Shown here one piece after another: positions 24,719 to 33,341 of a stretch of DNA of 64,000 nt. The number at the start of each line of letters is the position of its first letter. Position 1 is the first letter of the stretch. Source of the stretch: an uncultured Bacteroidales bacterium. GTDB taxonomy: Bacteria; Bacteroidota; Bacteroidia; Bacteroidales; Paludibacteraceae. The stretch is taken from the NCBI GenBank assembly GCA_902798015.1, contig CADBVL010000001.1:9156-73155 (forward strand), written 5' to 3'. The position numbers and the translations under genes are program-made. The notes below the pieces were generated by a model that saw only the letters and a list, made by a program, of their open reading frames with translations, did not search any database and was not told where the DNA came from.

Positions 24719-27650
24719 CGTTTTCCTCCTTTTCTACAGGTTGTTCCAATTTGTCTAGTGCAGCGAGGCGGGCTTTGATGAGCGACGGGATGTCGTCACC
24801 CGGGGCGGTGTAGTTCTGCTGCAAGACGAGCAGGTACTGCCGCGCCTGGAAATATTCTCCGCGTGCTTTGTTGATGTCACTCAGCAAGATCAGCGCACGC
24901 GCTAACCAGTACTGCTGCTGCGTGTTCATCTGCGTGAAGTTCATCACCTCCGCTTCCGATGCATCGAGGTCTTTTAGTTCGAAATAACTCTGCGCTAACA
25001 GATACTCGGCTTCCGCCCCCTGGGCAGTACGTACTTCCGTCGCCAGGGTTTTCAGATCCGGTTGCGCTTTGGCCCATTGTCCTTTGGCTACCAGCGCTTT
25101 GGCGCGCCCGTAGAGAGCTTCTGCGCGCAGTTCATCGCTGACAGGCGCATCGCTCAGTATCTGGTCGGCGATATCGATCGTTGCTTGATGGCGTCCGAGA
25201 CGCTGCGAGCAACGCAGGATACCGAGACGGGCAATCTGGGTGTTCTCGCGGCTGGAGGATAACGCATGCATGCGGTAGAAAGCTTCCAGCGCCGCGGTGT
25301 AGTCGCCCTTGTCAAAACATATCTCCGCTACGCGGGTAGCCGCCTCTTCCTGATAGGGATTGGCCGCACTCTCCGCCAGCACCATATATTGCGCGAGCGC
25401 TTCGGAGGTCTTTCCCAAGCGGTAGTAGGAGTCAGCGAGGTAGTAGCGCGCGGTCGTGCAATAGCGTCCGCCGGCGCAATACTGCGTGATATAGTTGCTG
25501 AGCGCCACCGTCGCCTTCTGGTAAGCCGCCTGCATATACTGCATCTCGGCTGCCGCATAGAGGAGCGAGTCCTCTTGGGTAGTAACGGTCATGTTGATCT
25601 TCGCGAGGTTCTTGGTGTACGCCAGATATTCGTCCACTCGTCCGGTCTCCACATACAATGCCTGCAGGGCATCCAGTGCCGTGTAGGCCTCTTCCGTAGC
25701 CGGATATTTCTCGATGGTCTGGCGGTAAGCCGCGATAGCCTGGTCGTTCTCATGCAGGTTGCGATATATCATTGCGCGCTCCAGCGAGGCTTTGCGCGAC
25801 AGCGTGGAGTGCGGATAGGTAGCGAGCAGTTGCTCGTATGAAGCTATCGCTCCGCGCTCGTTATCCTGCTGCAGCTGTGCACGGGCGATCTCATAGAGAC
25901 CGTCGTCGGCATAGTCGGACTTCGGATAGCGCTTGACGAGTTCGGAAAGGATATTCACTTTCTCGCCGTACTTATGCTGCAGACCCAGGGCGTAGCCTTT
26001 CTGGAAGAGCGCATAGTCTGCACCCGCCGCCTGCAACTTGCTTACTTGTGAGTAATAAGTGATAGCCGACTGGAAGTCGCGCGCATTGAAATAGCAATCT
26101 CCGATGCGGTTCAGTGCGTCCGCATAGGTAGGTTCTGTAGCCAGTGCCTCATCGATATAGGCCGAGAAAGCATCACGCGCTGCGTTATACCGGGCTTGCG
26201 AGAAATAGCAGTAGCCCTGCAGGTAGCGCGCAATCACATAATTGCCGGATTGCTTTGCATCGCTGCGGCCGAAGAAGGCCTTCAGGTCCTGTTCGCACTG
26301 GTTGTAGTCACGCAGGCGGTACCCGGCCTCGGCGCGTACGTAATATGCCTCTGTGGTATATTTGTCCGATTCGTTCGCGTGACGGATCACTTCGCTCATC
26401 CAATCGACGGATGCCTGCATCTTTCCTTGCAGGAAATTATCGGCGCCCAACTGGTAACGCAGATACTGCTTGGTCTGGCGCATCTTCGGCGAGGGATAAG
26501 GTATCGAATCGAGTGTGGCAATGGCTGCTGCGTAGTTTTTACTCTTCATCAGCGCATCGCTCAGCAACTGATAGATACGCTCCTCGTATTTGGAATCCGG
26601 GAACTGATGAAGGAAGTCATTGAAGGCGCGTACGGATTCGCCCAAGGCGCTGGAGGACTGATAGGTACAGAGCGCGTAGTTATACGATGCTTCCTCCGTG
26701 ACACGCGGTGTCAGTTTGTATCCTGCTGCGGCTTGGTAGGACAATTTCGCCTGCTCGTGCTGCTGCAGCTTCACATAGGCGTTACCCATTGTGAGGCATG
26801 CCGCTTCGGAGATAGTGTCGTTGAGCTGCTTCACCTGCTTGAGGGAAGCGACCGCGGATTCGTAGTCTCCCAAGGCATACTCCGCCGAACCCAACATATA
26901 CATGTCGTTGCGTACGGGTTCTTCGCTCTGTGCCTTAGCCGCCTGCAGGTACTGCTGCAGATGGTCCACCGCAGCGCGGTAGTCTTTTTTCTGATACGCT
27001 ATCTCTCCCAGCAGGCGATGCAACTCGCCGTTATTGAGACTCTCGGGATGCGCTGCGAGGAGTGCTTCGGCACGCGCCGCTGCCTCTTCGTAGTTGCCCT
27101 GCGCGAACTCAATCTGGATGATATAATACGGCACGGTCTTGGCGTACTCCGGCGTGTTCTCTAATTTCTTGAGCGCCGGCAATGCCTTGTCGTAGTTCTG
27201 CAGTTTGTACATGCAGTACGCGTAGTAGTACGTGCCGCGCGTAGCATGGCGACTGTCGCCCTTGCTCAGCTGCGCGAAATAGATGGACGCACGCTGATAC
27301 TCCTGCAGCATCAGATAGGCGTAACCGCGGTAGAACGAGTAGTCCGCCTGATGCTCACGCGTCAAGGCGTGCACCTCTATCGACTCCAGAAATTTCAGAC
27401 TCTGTTTGTAATGACCTTTCTCCACTTGCAGAACACCCTGCATCAGTTTCACCTCATCGGCAAAAGTGGTGTACGGGAAAGCCTGCAAGTAGGCCTTGAG
27501 GTCGTTCTGCAGCAACTTGTCGCGTGCAGGGAAGCGCTCCGCCAAGGCTTTATAGCGCGTCTCCATCTCTGTCGTCTGGGCGGAAAGTGGAGCAACTAGG
27601 ATCCCTAGGAACCCTAGGAGACCTAGGATGACTAGTCGGATTTTTCTCAT
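24702..27650 (-). CDS. Large secreted tetratricopeptide-repeat protein
   Basis: 982 residues with a signal peptide (LGLLGFLGILVAPLSAQ) and then TPR units almost throughout, for example RGYAYLMLQEYQRASIYFAQL, LLGEIAYQKKDYRAAVDHLQQYL, NRIGDCYFNARDFQSAITYY, YYLADSYYRLGKTSEALAQYM. It ends in an acidic tail (EKEENDEEDE). Such proteins are periplasmic scaffolds in Bacteroidota. The start overlaps the end of potD by 4 bp (ATGA) and its end overlaps the barrel gene, so it forms one unit with a polyamine transporter and a barrel. A functional link is possible but not proven by the sequence. Confidence 0.85.
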   Translation of the reverse strand: MRKIRLVILGLLGFLGILVAPLSAQTTEMETRYKALAERFPARDKLLQNDLKAYLQAFPYTTFADEVKLMQGVLQVEKGHYKQSLKFLESIEVHALTREHQADYSFYRGYAYLMLQEYQRASIYFAQLSKGDSRHATRGTYYYAYCMYKLQNYDKALPALKKLENTPEYAKTVPYYIIQIEFAQGNYEEAAARAEALLAAHPESLNNGELHRLLGEIAYQKKDYRAAVDHLQQYLQAAKAQSEEPVRNDMYMLGSAEYALGDYESAVASLKQVKQLNDTISEAACLTMGNAYVKLQQHEQAKLSYQAAAGYKLTPRVTEEASYNYALCTYQSSSALGESVRAFNDFLHQFPDSKYEERIYQLLSDALMKSKNYAAAIATLDSIPYPSPKMRQTKQYLRYQLGADNFLQGKMQASVDWMSEVIRHANESDKYTTEAYYVRAEAGYRLRDYNQCEQDLKAFFGRSDAKQSGNYVIARYLQGYCYFSQARYNAARDAFSAYIDEALATEPTYADALNRIGDCYFNARDFQSAITYYSQVSKLQAAGADYALFQKGYALGLQHKYGEKVNILSELVKRYPKSDYADDGLYEIARAQLQQDNERGAIASYEQLLATYPHSTLSRKASLERAMIYRNLHENDQAIAAYRQTIEKYPATEEAYTALDALQALYVETGRVDEYLAYTKNLAKINMTVTTQEDSLLYAAAEMQYMQAAYQKATVALSNYITQYCAGGRYCTTARYYLADSYYRLGKTSEALAQYMVLAESAANPYQEEAATRVAEICFDKGDYTAALEAFYRMHALSSSRENTQIARLGILRCSQRLGRHQATIDIADQILSDAPVSDELRAEALYGRAKALVAKGQWAKAQPDLKTLATEVRTAQGAEAEYLLAQSYFELKDLDASEAEVMNFTQMNTQQQYWLARALILLSDINKARGEYFQARQYLLVLQQNYTAPGDDIPSLIKARLAALDKLEQPVEKEENDEEDE
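27596..27640. repeat. CTAG micro-repeat array, exact period 9, in a signal peptide
   Basis: CTAG at 27596, 27605, 27614, 27623 and 27632. Read on the minus strand it writes the hydrophobic core ILG-LLG-FLG-ILV of the TPR protein's signal peptide. Confidence 0.92.
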
Positions 27651-28891
27651 CGTGCTAATTTGATTTCATTCCACATCTCCAGCAGCATCTCCTGTGCGTC
27701 ACCGGCGTCATGCATCAGTGCGCAGCGGTCGATGATGCTCTTGTCGGCATAATAGACGGGGTTGAGGTGCAGTGCGTGCGGGTCGAGTACCTCGCCGTCC
27801 ACTTCGATGGGGGTTTCTCCGAAGAAATACGAAGCGTCCACTGTCTCGGGCCACTCTTCGTCGTCATACTGTTCCTCGAGTATCTCGGCTGCCGCCAACG
27901 GGCCGCCGGCACAGGAGACATATCCGATCTCGTCCATGTTCGCCAGCGCATTGTCGGCGCGGCACATATAATCAATGAAATAGGTAGCGGCTTTGACGTT
28001 CTTGGCATACTTCGGGATTACCCATCCGTCAAACCATACATTCGAACCCTCTTTGGGAACGATATAGTCGAGCATCACACCCATCTCGGCAGCCTCTTCG
28101 ATAGCGAACTGCGCATCGCCGGACCAACTGAGGTTGAGCCATGCTTTGCCTTTCGTCATCTCTTCTTTACCGAAATCCACTTCCCATCCGCAGATTTGTT
28201 TCTTCGCTTTGAGCAGGACTTCTTTAACCGCAGCAACGCGCTCCGGCGTGATGTCGCGTACCAGTTCGTCACGGTTCACTTCGCCTTTCTCAATCTGCTC
28301 TGCAAAAGCATAGAGCACCAGTACCGAATACACATCGCGGAACGCATCTTTCATCAGAATGCGGTTTTCGAATTTCGGATCCAGGATGGCTGCCCACGAC
28401 TGAAGGTCCTCGCGGTTGACGAATTGCGGATTGTAGATGAAGCCGGTCGTGCCCCACATGTAACCTGCGGTATAGTCGCTGACCTTCACGTCTGCGCTCG
28501 GCGCCATCTGTTGGAATTTGTCCAGAACGAACGGCGAGATATTGTCGAAATACTTAATCGAATCCGGAATCAAGTCCTTCTGAATAGGAATCAGCAGGTC
28601 TTTCTTGAGCATGCGCTCGATGATATACTCCGACGGGCAGAAGAGGTCATAGTCTTCGTGACCCACCTCGATTTTCGTGAGTGCGGTCTCGTTGATGTCG
28701 AAGGTCTCATAGACGAGTTGTACTTTCTCGCCTGTCTGCTCGAAATACCACTGCTCGAAGTTCGCTTTGACGTCCTCGTTGATGTAGTCCGCCCAGTTGA
28801 GCACTTTCAGTTGATGCGCACGGTCAGTACCGCCGCAAGAAGTCAGTACAATGGCTGCAATAGCCAATACCGAAACAAAGATTTTTCTCAT
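27647..28891 (-). CDS. potD: Spermidine/putrescine-binding lipoprotein
   Basis: Captures polyamines for the PotABC importer. The 414-residue protein has a lipobox (VLTSC, Cys19) instead of a free periplasmic signal, followed by the family start LKVLNWADYINEDV, and later DLFCPSEYIIERM, AGYMWGTTGFIYNP, AWLNLSWSGDAQFAI and NVWFDGWVIPKYAKN. It is longer than the E. coli protein (about 350) by an insertion near the C-terminus (EEQYDDEEWPETVDASYFFGE region). It overlaps potC by 4 bp upstream and the TPR gene by 4 bp downstream. Confidence 0.93.
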   Translation of the reverse strand: MRKIFVSVLAIAAIVLTSCGGTDRAHQLKVLNWADYINEDVKANFEQWYFEQTGEKVQLVYETFDINETALTKIEVGHEDYDLFCPSEYIIERMLKKDLLIPIQKDLIPDSIKYFDNISPFVLDKFQQMAPSADVKVSDYTAGYMWGTTGFIYNPQFVNREDLQSWAAILDPKFENRILMKDAFRDVYSVLVLYAFAEQIEKGEVNRDELVRDITPERVAAVKEVLLKAKKQICGWEVDFGKEEMTKGKAWLNLSWSGDAQFAIEEAAEMGVMLDYIVPKEGSNVWFDGWVIPKYAKNVKAATYFIDYMCRADNALANMDEIGYVSCAGGPLAAAEILEEQYDDEEWPETVDASYFFGETPIEVDGEVLDPHALHLNPVYYADKSIIDRCALMHDAGDAQEMLLEMWNEIKLAR

Positions 28892-30252
28892 TTTTCTTCT
28901 TGTTTTGAATTACGTATGTTGATATAAATAAGTACAGCCAACATCACTATCAAAATAATAGTGAATAGCGGACGCAGTTCGGGAGTAAGACCGCCCTTGC
29001 GCGCGTCCGAGTAGATAAAGGTACTGAGCGTTTCGAGTCCTCCGGAGCCTTTTGTAAAGAATGTCACGCCGAAGTCATCGACAGAGAGCGTCAGCGCGAG
29101 GATGAATCCGGAGAGCATACCCGGCCATAACTCCGGCAGCATCACCATGCGCAGCGCTTGCGCAGGTGTAGCACCGAGGTCGAGTGCCGCTTCATAGGTA
29201 TTGGGGTTCATGCGGCTGAGGCGCGGTAATACGCTTAAGACCACGTACGGCGTGCAGAACACCACATGCGCGATGCAGACAGTAGCTAATCCCTGACTCA
29301 CGCCCAAAGCGACGAAGAGCAGGAAGAGCGATATACCGGTGATGATATCCGGGTTGATCATCGGCACGGAGTTCAGGAAACTGACGGCCTTGCGGCTTCG
29401 CGCACGCATATTGTATATACCGATGGCGGCCAGTGTACCAAGGATGGTGGAAACGACCGCCGCAATGAGGGCGATGACTACCGTGTACCAGATGGCACTG
29501 TTCAATCCTGCATCCGCTTTACCCGTGAAGAGGTTGAGGTACAGATCGAACGAGAACCCGGTCCAGTTGCCGAGGATCTTACTCTTGGTGAAAGAGAAGA
29601 CGGCAATCAGGGCAATAGGCGCATAGAGCACCAGCAGCAACAACCATAAGTAGAGTTGCGACCCGTAATGACGCCGCATTCCCATGCGCTTGCGGCGAAG
29701 AATCTCCTGCTCTACCGGAGTGAGGTTTTTCTCCCTGCGGCGTTGGATAAGCACCACTACGGCATAGACGATGCCGGCAATGAGCAGCAGTCCGGCGCAA
29801 AGCCATCCCAGCCAAGCCGTGGAGCGCGCAGGAGCTTGCGTGGCATCCTGTACGTATGTCTCGAAGACATGATATGCGTTCTGACGGAGAACTTTCTGCG
29901 CGCGGTTCTTTACCTCTTTTTTCGTTCGCCAGACAGTCCATGCGGTACCTTCCGCATCGGTGTAGGCATAGATGCTGTCGCCCCATGCGGACAAAGCCGG
30001 TGATGGAACATCGGCAAAAAAGAAATCAAGCGGTGTCAACACATCCGCTGTCTCGAGTGTACCGAACGTGAAGTAGGAGGCCTCGGCTAAGGAGATATTC
30101 ACTTTCTCGCCCGCGAAACTCTCCGGGAAGTTCTCCAGTAGCGTCACATCGCGTGTGGCACCGATATGCAACTCATAGGTGAGATTCGATTGGGCAAACA
30201 TCGATAGGCTAATAGCTAACAACCAATAGCTAACAGCTAAAAACCGTCTCAT
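28888..30252 (-). CDS. potC: Polyamine ABC permease PotC with extra N-terminal secreted domain
   Basis: The C-terminal 265 residues are a normal PotC inner-membrane permease with six membrane segments and the coupling motif EAALDLGATPAQALRMVMLPEL. In front of it are about 185 residues not usual in PotC: a signal-like segment (LAVSYWLLAISLSMFAQ), a soluble domain of about 115 residues (VTLLENFPESFAGEKV, FFFADVPSPALSAWGD, WTVWRTKKEV), a membrane segment (LGWLCAGLLLIAGIVYAVVVL) and a basic cytoplasmic link. I do not recognise the soluble domain. The first signal-like segment is encoded by a heptad array. Four-base overlaps join it to potB and potD. Confidence 0.88.
   Translation of the reverse strand: MRRFLAVSYWLLAISLSMFAQSNLTYELHIGATRDVTLLENFPESFAGEKVNISLAEASYFTFGTLETADVLTPLDFFFADVPSPALSAWGDSIYAYTDAEGTAWTVWRTKKEVKNRAQKVLRQNAYHVFETYVQDATQAPARSTAWLGWLCAGLLLIAGIVYAVVVLIQRRREKNLTPVEQEILRRKRMGMRRHYGSQLYLWLLLLVLYAPIALIAVFSFTKSKILGNWTGFSFDLYLNLFTGKADAGLNSAIWYTVVIALIAAVVSTILGTLAAIGIYNMRARSRKAVSFLNSVPMINPDIITGISLFLLFVALGVSQGLATVCIAHVVFCTPYVVLSVLPRLSRMNPNTYEAALDLGATPAQALRMVMLPELWPGMLSGFILALTLSVDDFGVTFFTKGSGGLETLSTFIYSDARKGGLTPELRPLFTIILIVMLAVLIYINIRNSKQEEK
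30208..30242. repeat. Heptad array (GCTAACA type) in the PotC signal segment
   Basis: Five period-7 units: GCTAATA, GCTAACA, ACCAATA, GCTAACA, GCTAAAA. The middle 21 nt match ileS 39092-39112 at 20 of 21 positions. Confidence 0.9.
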
Positions 30253-31046
30253 ACCAGCCCTCCTTTCTGATCGTCTTTGCTGTCATGATCGCCGAAGAAC
30301 GATGTCAGGCCGATGATGATGAGCAGTACCAGCGACAACACGGCTCCGTAGTTGAGCAGGTCGGTGGTGGTGATATAATCCTGAATGAGACTACCGAACA
30401 ATTTGATGTTATTATGCGTCAGCAGTTCGGCGATAGCGAAGGTAGAGACGGTCGGCATGAAGACCATGACGATGCCGCTATATACACCGGGCATGGACAA
30501 CGGTACAATGACTTTCCAGAAGCATGTCCAGCGGTTTGCACCCAGGTCCTGCGCAGCCTCGACGAGCGAGTTGTCCATTTTCTGCAGGGTGTTGTAAATA
30601 GGGTAGATCATGAACGGCAGGTAGTCGTAACAAAGGCCGAAAAGCAATGCGCCTTCGCCTAAGGGCAAACCGCACATGTTGAACAGTTCCACGGTAGCGA
30701 CTGTGCGCAGCAGGAAATTGATCCACATGGGCAGAATGAACAGCATCGCCATCACTTTCGGCGTCTTGAAATCTTCCTGCGCCATAATATACGCTGCCGG
30801 ATAACCGATAAGCAGGCAGATGGCGGTGTTGAATACCGCTATCATCAACGAGTATAAGAAGGTCTGGATCGCTTCGCTATGCGTGAAGAACTTCATGAAA
30901 TTGCGGATCGTGAAGTTCCCGTCGATATCCGTGAAGGCATAGACTCCCACCAGAATCAACGGTAGCACGACAAACATCGCCATAAAGAGGATGTACGGCC
31001 ATGCCCACGTTCTCCGACTCGAAAATATCTGAATGAGTTTAGTCAT
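30249..31046 (-). CDS. potB: Polyamine ABC transporter permease
   Basis: 265 residues, the usual PotB length, with six predicted membrane segments and the EAA-type coupling loop VEAAQDLGANRWTCFWKVIVPLSMPG that contacts the ATPase. Other family features are the early RNFMKFF region and PTVSTFAIAELL near the end. It starts directly after a heptad array that fills the gap to potA and overlaps potC by 4 bp. Confidence 0.94.
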   Translation of the reverse strand: MTKLIQIFSSRRTWAWPYILFMAMFVVLPLILVGVYAFTDIDGNFTIRNFMKFFTHSEAIQTFLYSLMIAVFNTAICLLIGYPAAYIMAQEDFKTPKVMAMLFILPMWINFLLRTVATVELFNMCGLPLGEGALLFGLCYDYLPFMIYPIYNTLQKMDNSLVEAAQDLGANRWTCFWKVIVPLSMPGVYSGIVMVFMPTVSTFAIAELLTHNNIKLFGSLIQDYITTTDLLNYGAVLSLVLLIIIGLTSFFGDHDSKDDQKGGLV

Positions 31047-31055
31047 TACGAATTA

Positions 31056-31095
31056 CAATTTTTAATTCTTAATTTTTAATCTTTAATTCGTAATT
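31056..31095. repeat. Heptad array (TAAT core) between potA and potB
   Basis: TAAT at 31063, 31070, 31077, 31084 and 31091, exactly every 7 nt, with CAAT at 31056. It fills the intercistronic gap and extends into potA, giving its last residues and its TAA stop (31083-31085). Confidence 0.88.
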
Positions 31096-32549
31096 TTATC
31101 AATCCGAATGTCCTTGGGTTTGATAACCACTCCCACGCGGTCGCCGTCATCCCATACATCATTGGTGTTGACATACAGGTCATGTCCCTCATCCGTGCGG
31201 ATGGTCAGATGGTAGTGATTACCCTTGAAGAGGATGAAATGTACCTCGCCGGACAATGTACCTTCTTCTTCGTAGTCCTGCAAGTCAATATCACGGAATT
31301 TGACACGCACTTGCACTTTGTCGCCCGGGGCAAACGGCGCTATCTGCTTCTCTTCCACGTCCCATTCGGCATCGAGGAACCAAACTTTGCCGTTCTTGAG
31401 CACTTCTCCTTCGAAATAGTTGTAGATATAGTGCTCTTTTTTCATGATCTGGATATCTTCCGGTCGCACGAGCATACCTACTTCCGTGCCGGGAAGATAC
31501 TCATGGTAATCCTGAATGAGGAACTCATAGTTGTCGGGTGTCAGCACGCGCATCTCATAGTGCACGCCTTTGAAGATACAGGTCTGTACTTCGCCGTACC
31601 ACTTAGTGAATTTCCCTTTCGGCACGCGGTCTTCTACATCGTCTTCTTCGTTGTTGACTATTCGTCCGCGTTTCTCATCCTCTTTGCGCCAAACATAAAT
31701 ATCTTCCGGACGGATAACCACATCCACGGGGTTGTTTTCTCCGAATCCGGTGTCGATACAATCGAATTCCTGGCCGCAGAACTCCACGCGCTTGTCGCGA
31801 ATCATCGTGCCGGAGAGGATATTGCTCTCGCCGATGAAATCTGCCACAAAGCAGTTTTGCGGTTCGTTATAAATATCTGTCGGAGTTCCGATCTGTTGGA
31901 TTTTGCCTTCGCTCATCACCACTACGCGGTCGGAAAGCGTCAGCGCCTCTTCCTGGTCGTGGGTGACGTAGATGAAGGTGATGCCGAGTTTCTCATGCAG
32001 TTCCTTCAACTCAATCTGCATGTCGTGACGCATCTTGAGGTCGAGCGCCGAGAGCGGTTCATCGAGCAGCAGCACTTCGGGTTTGTTGACTATCGCTCGT
32101 GCAATGGCGACACGTTGCTGCTGGCCACCGGAAAGGGTGTCCACTTCGCGCTCCTCATAACCCGTGAGGTTCGCCATCTTCAATGCCTGACGCACTTTCT
32201 TTTTGATCGTTTCGGGATCTTCTTTCTTCAGCTTCAGGCCAAAAGCAACGTTGTTAAATACATTCAGATGAGGGAACAACGCGTATTTCTGGAATACCGT
32301 GTTCACCGGCCGCTTGTACGGCGGGGTTTTTGTGACGTCTTCGCCTTTCAGCAAGATCTCCCCCGAAGAGGCGACCTGAAAACCGGCGATACAACGCAGA
32401 AGGGTTGTCTTACCACAGCCCGAAGGGCCTAAGATAGTGACGAACTCGCCTTTCTTGACTTGCAGGCTGACGTCATTCAGCGCAAACTTTCCGTCCTCAA
32501 AACTCTTGAAAACGTGGTTTACTTCAATAATAAACTCGGATTTTGCCAT
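31083..32549 (-). CDS. potA: Polyamine ABC transporter ATPase with enlarged C-terminus
   Basis: 488 residues, against about 370-380 in typical PotA. Walker A is GPSGCGKTT (41-49), the ABC signature LSGGQ 139-143, Walker B LLLDEP 160-165, and the H-loop THDQEEAL follows. Behind the ATPase the TOBE-type motif appears three times ([30 protein letters not shown]), so the regulatory region seems multiplied. It is the first gene of the potABCD-TPR-barrel unit. A -7 box lies at 32612-32619. The C-terminal residues come from a heptad array. Confidence 0.94.
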   Translation of the reverse strand: MAKSEFIIEVNHVFKSFEDGKFALNDVSLQVKKGEFVTILGPSGCGKTTLLRCIAGFQVASSGEILLKGEDVTKTPPYKRPVNTVFQKYALFPHLNVFNNVAFGLKLKKEDPETIKKKVRQALKMANLTGYEEREVDTLSGGQQQRVAIARAIVNKPEVLLLDEPLSALDLKMRHDMQIELKELHEKLGITFIYVTHDQEEALTLSDRVVVMSEGKIQQIGTPTDIYNEPQNCFVADFIGESNILSGTMIRDKRVEFCGQEFDCIDTGFGENNPVDVVIRPEDIYVWRKEDEKRGRIVNNEEDDVEDRVPKGKFTKWYGEVQTCIFKGVHYEMRVLTPDNYEFLIQDYHEYLPGTEVGMLVRPEDIQIMKKEHYIYNYFEGEVLKNGKVWFLDAEWDVEEKQIAPFAPGDKVQVRVKFRDIDLQDYEEEGTLSGEVHFILFKGNHYHLTIRTDEGHDLYVNTNDVWDDGDRVGVVIKPKDIRIDKITN

Positions 32550-32611
32550 TTCTTCTCATAAAAAACAGGCGTTACGTGTACGTATAGGCGCACACTACGC
32601 AAAATACGGCG

Positions 32612-32619
32612 CAAAGGTA
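32612..32619 (-). promoter_or_regulatory. Candidate -7 box for the potA unit
   Basis: TACCTTTG on the minus strand. The expected -33 position (about 32640) lies inside a heptad array and has only a weak match, so the array may have replaced or altered the upstream promoter element. Confidence 0.6.
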
Positions 32620-32624
32620 GTAAT

Positions 32625-32659
32625 AAAAGTTGAAAGTTGAAAATTGAAAGATGAAAGTG
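32625..32659. repeat. Heptad array (CTTTCAA type, minus orientation)
   Basis: Plus-strand units AAAAGTT, GAAAGTT, GAAAATT, GAAAGAT, GAAAGTG. The reverse complement is the CTTTCAA motif found four times in ileS at 41427. Confidence 0.88.
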
Positions 32660-32710
32660 CGTGTTTTTTGGCAAAAAAATGTACTTTTTCTTAGGAAAAT
32701 CGCGCGCGCC

Positions 32711-32742
32711 CTTGCGTATGTAAAATAATTGTTGTACTTTTG
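32711..32742 (+). promoter_or_regulatory. Promoter of the ten-gene plus-strand run
   Basis: -33 CTTG (32711-32714), 20-bp spacer, -7 TACTTTTG (32735-32742), 38 bp before the first start codon. No other clear promoter of this type was seen up to 48.1 kb. Confidence 0.75.
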
Positions 32743-32780
32743 TGGGCTCATTATGTGAAAAGAATTAAAAAAACAAGAAT

Positions 32781-33332
32781 ATGATATACCGATTTACATT
32801 TTCGTGTGAGGAAGGTGATCCTGCTTTCCGCCGCGTATTCGAGGCTGACGCAGATGCTACGTTTCTGCAGCTGCACGAGGCTATTTTGAAGAGTGTGGGG
32901 TATCCTGATGACCAGATGACCTCGTTCTTCCTGTGCAACGACGAATGGGAGAAAGGGCAGGAGGTGACGCTCGTAGAGATGGATTCGAACTTCGAGTATG
33001 ACAACATGGTCATGAATGAGACGCGTCTGAGTGATTTGATAGAGGAAGTTGGGCAACGCCTGATTTATATCTTCGATCCGATGTTCGAGCGTTATTTCTT
33101 CGGTAGCCTGAAGGAGATCAAGCCGGGTAGCATGAACGGCGTAGAGTGTGTGGAGAGTAAAGGGAAAGCCCCGAAACAGTTAAAGAGCGATGATCCTTTA
33201 GCCGGTGCCGGTGGAAAAGGAGGAGACGACGACTTTATGTTCGATGACGAGTTCAAGGATGAGTTGGATCTCGGCGATATTGACTACGAAGGCTTCCAAG
33301 ACCTCAGTTTTGATGACGGAACCATGTTTTGA
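32781..33332 (+). CDS. Plasmid pRiA4b ORF-3-like protein
   Basis: 183 residues. The N-terminal 110 residues have the pRiA4b_ORF3 fold signature: IYRFTFSCEE, a DATFLQLHEAILKSVGY helix, and the acidic-aromatic MTSFFLCNDEWEKGQEV followed by LIYIFDPMFERYFFG. The C-terminal third is very acidic and disordered (GGDDDFMFDDEFKDELDLGD). Molecular function is unknown; related domains occur as passenger genes of some transposons, but nothing mobile is visible here. It is the first gene of a long run, 9 bp ahead of miaA. Confidence 0.8.
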   Translation: MIYRFTFSCEEGDPAFRRVFEADADATFLQLHEAILKSVGYPDDQMTSFFLCNDEWEKGQEVTLVEMDSNFEYDNMVMNETRLSDLIEEVGQRLIYIFDPMFERYFFGSLKEIKPGSMNGVECVESKGKAPKQLKSDDPLAGAGGKGGDDDFMFDDEFKDELDLGDIDYEGFQDLSFDDGTMF

Positions 33333-33341
33333 CGCGGCAGC

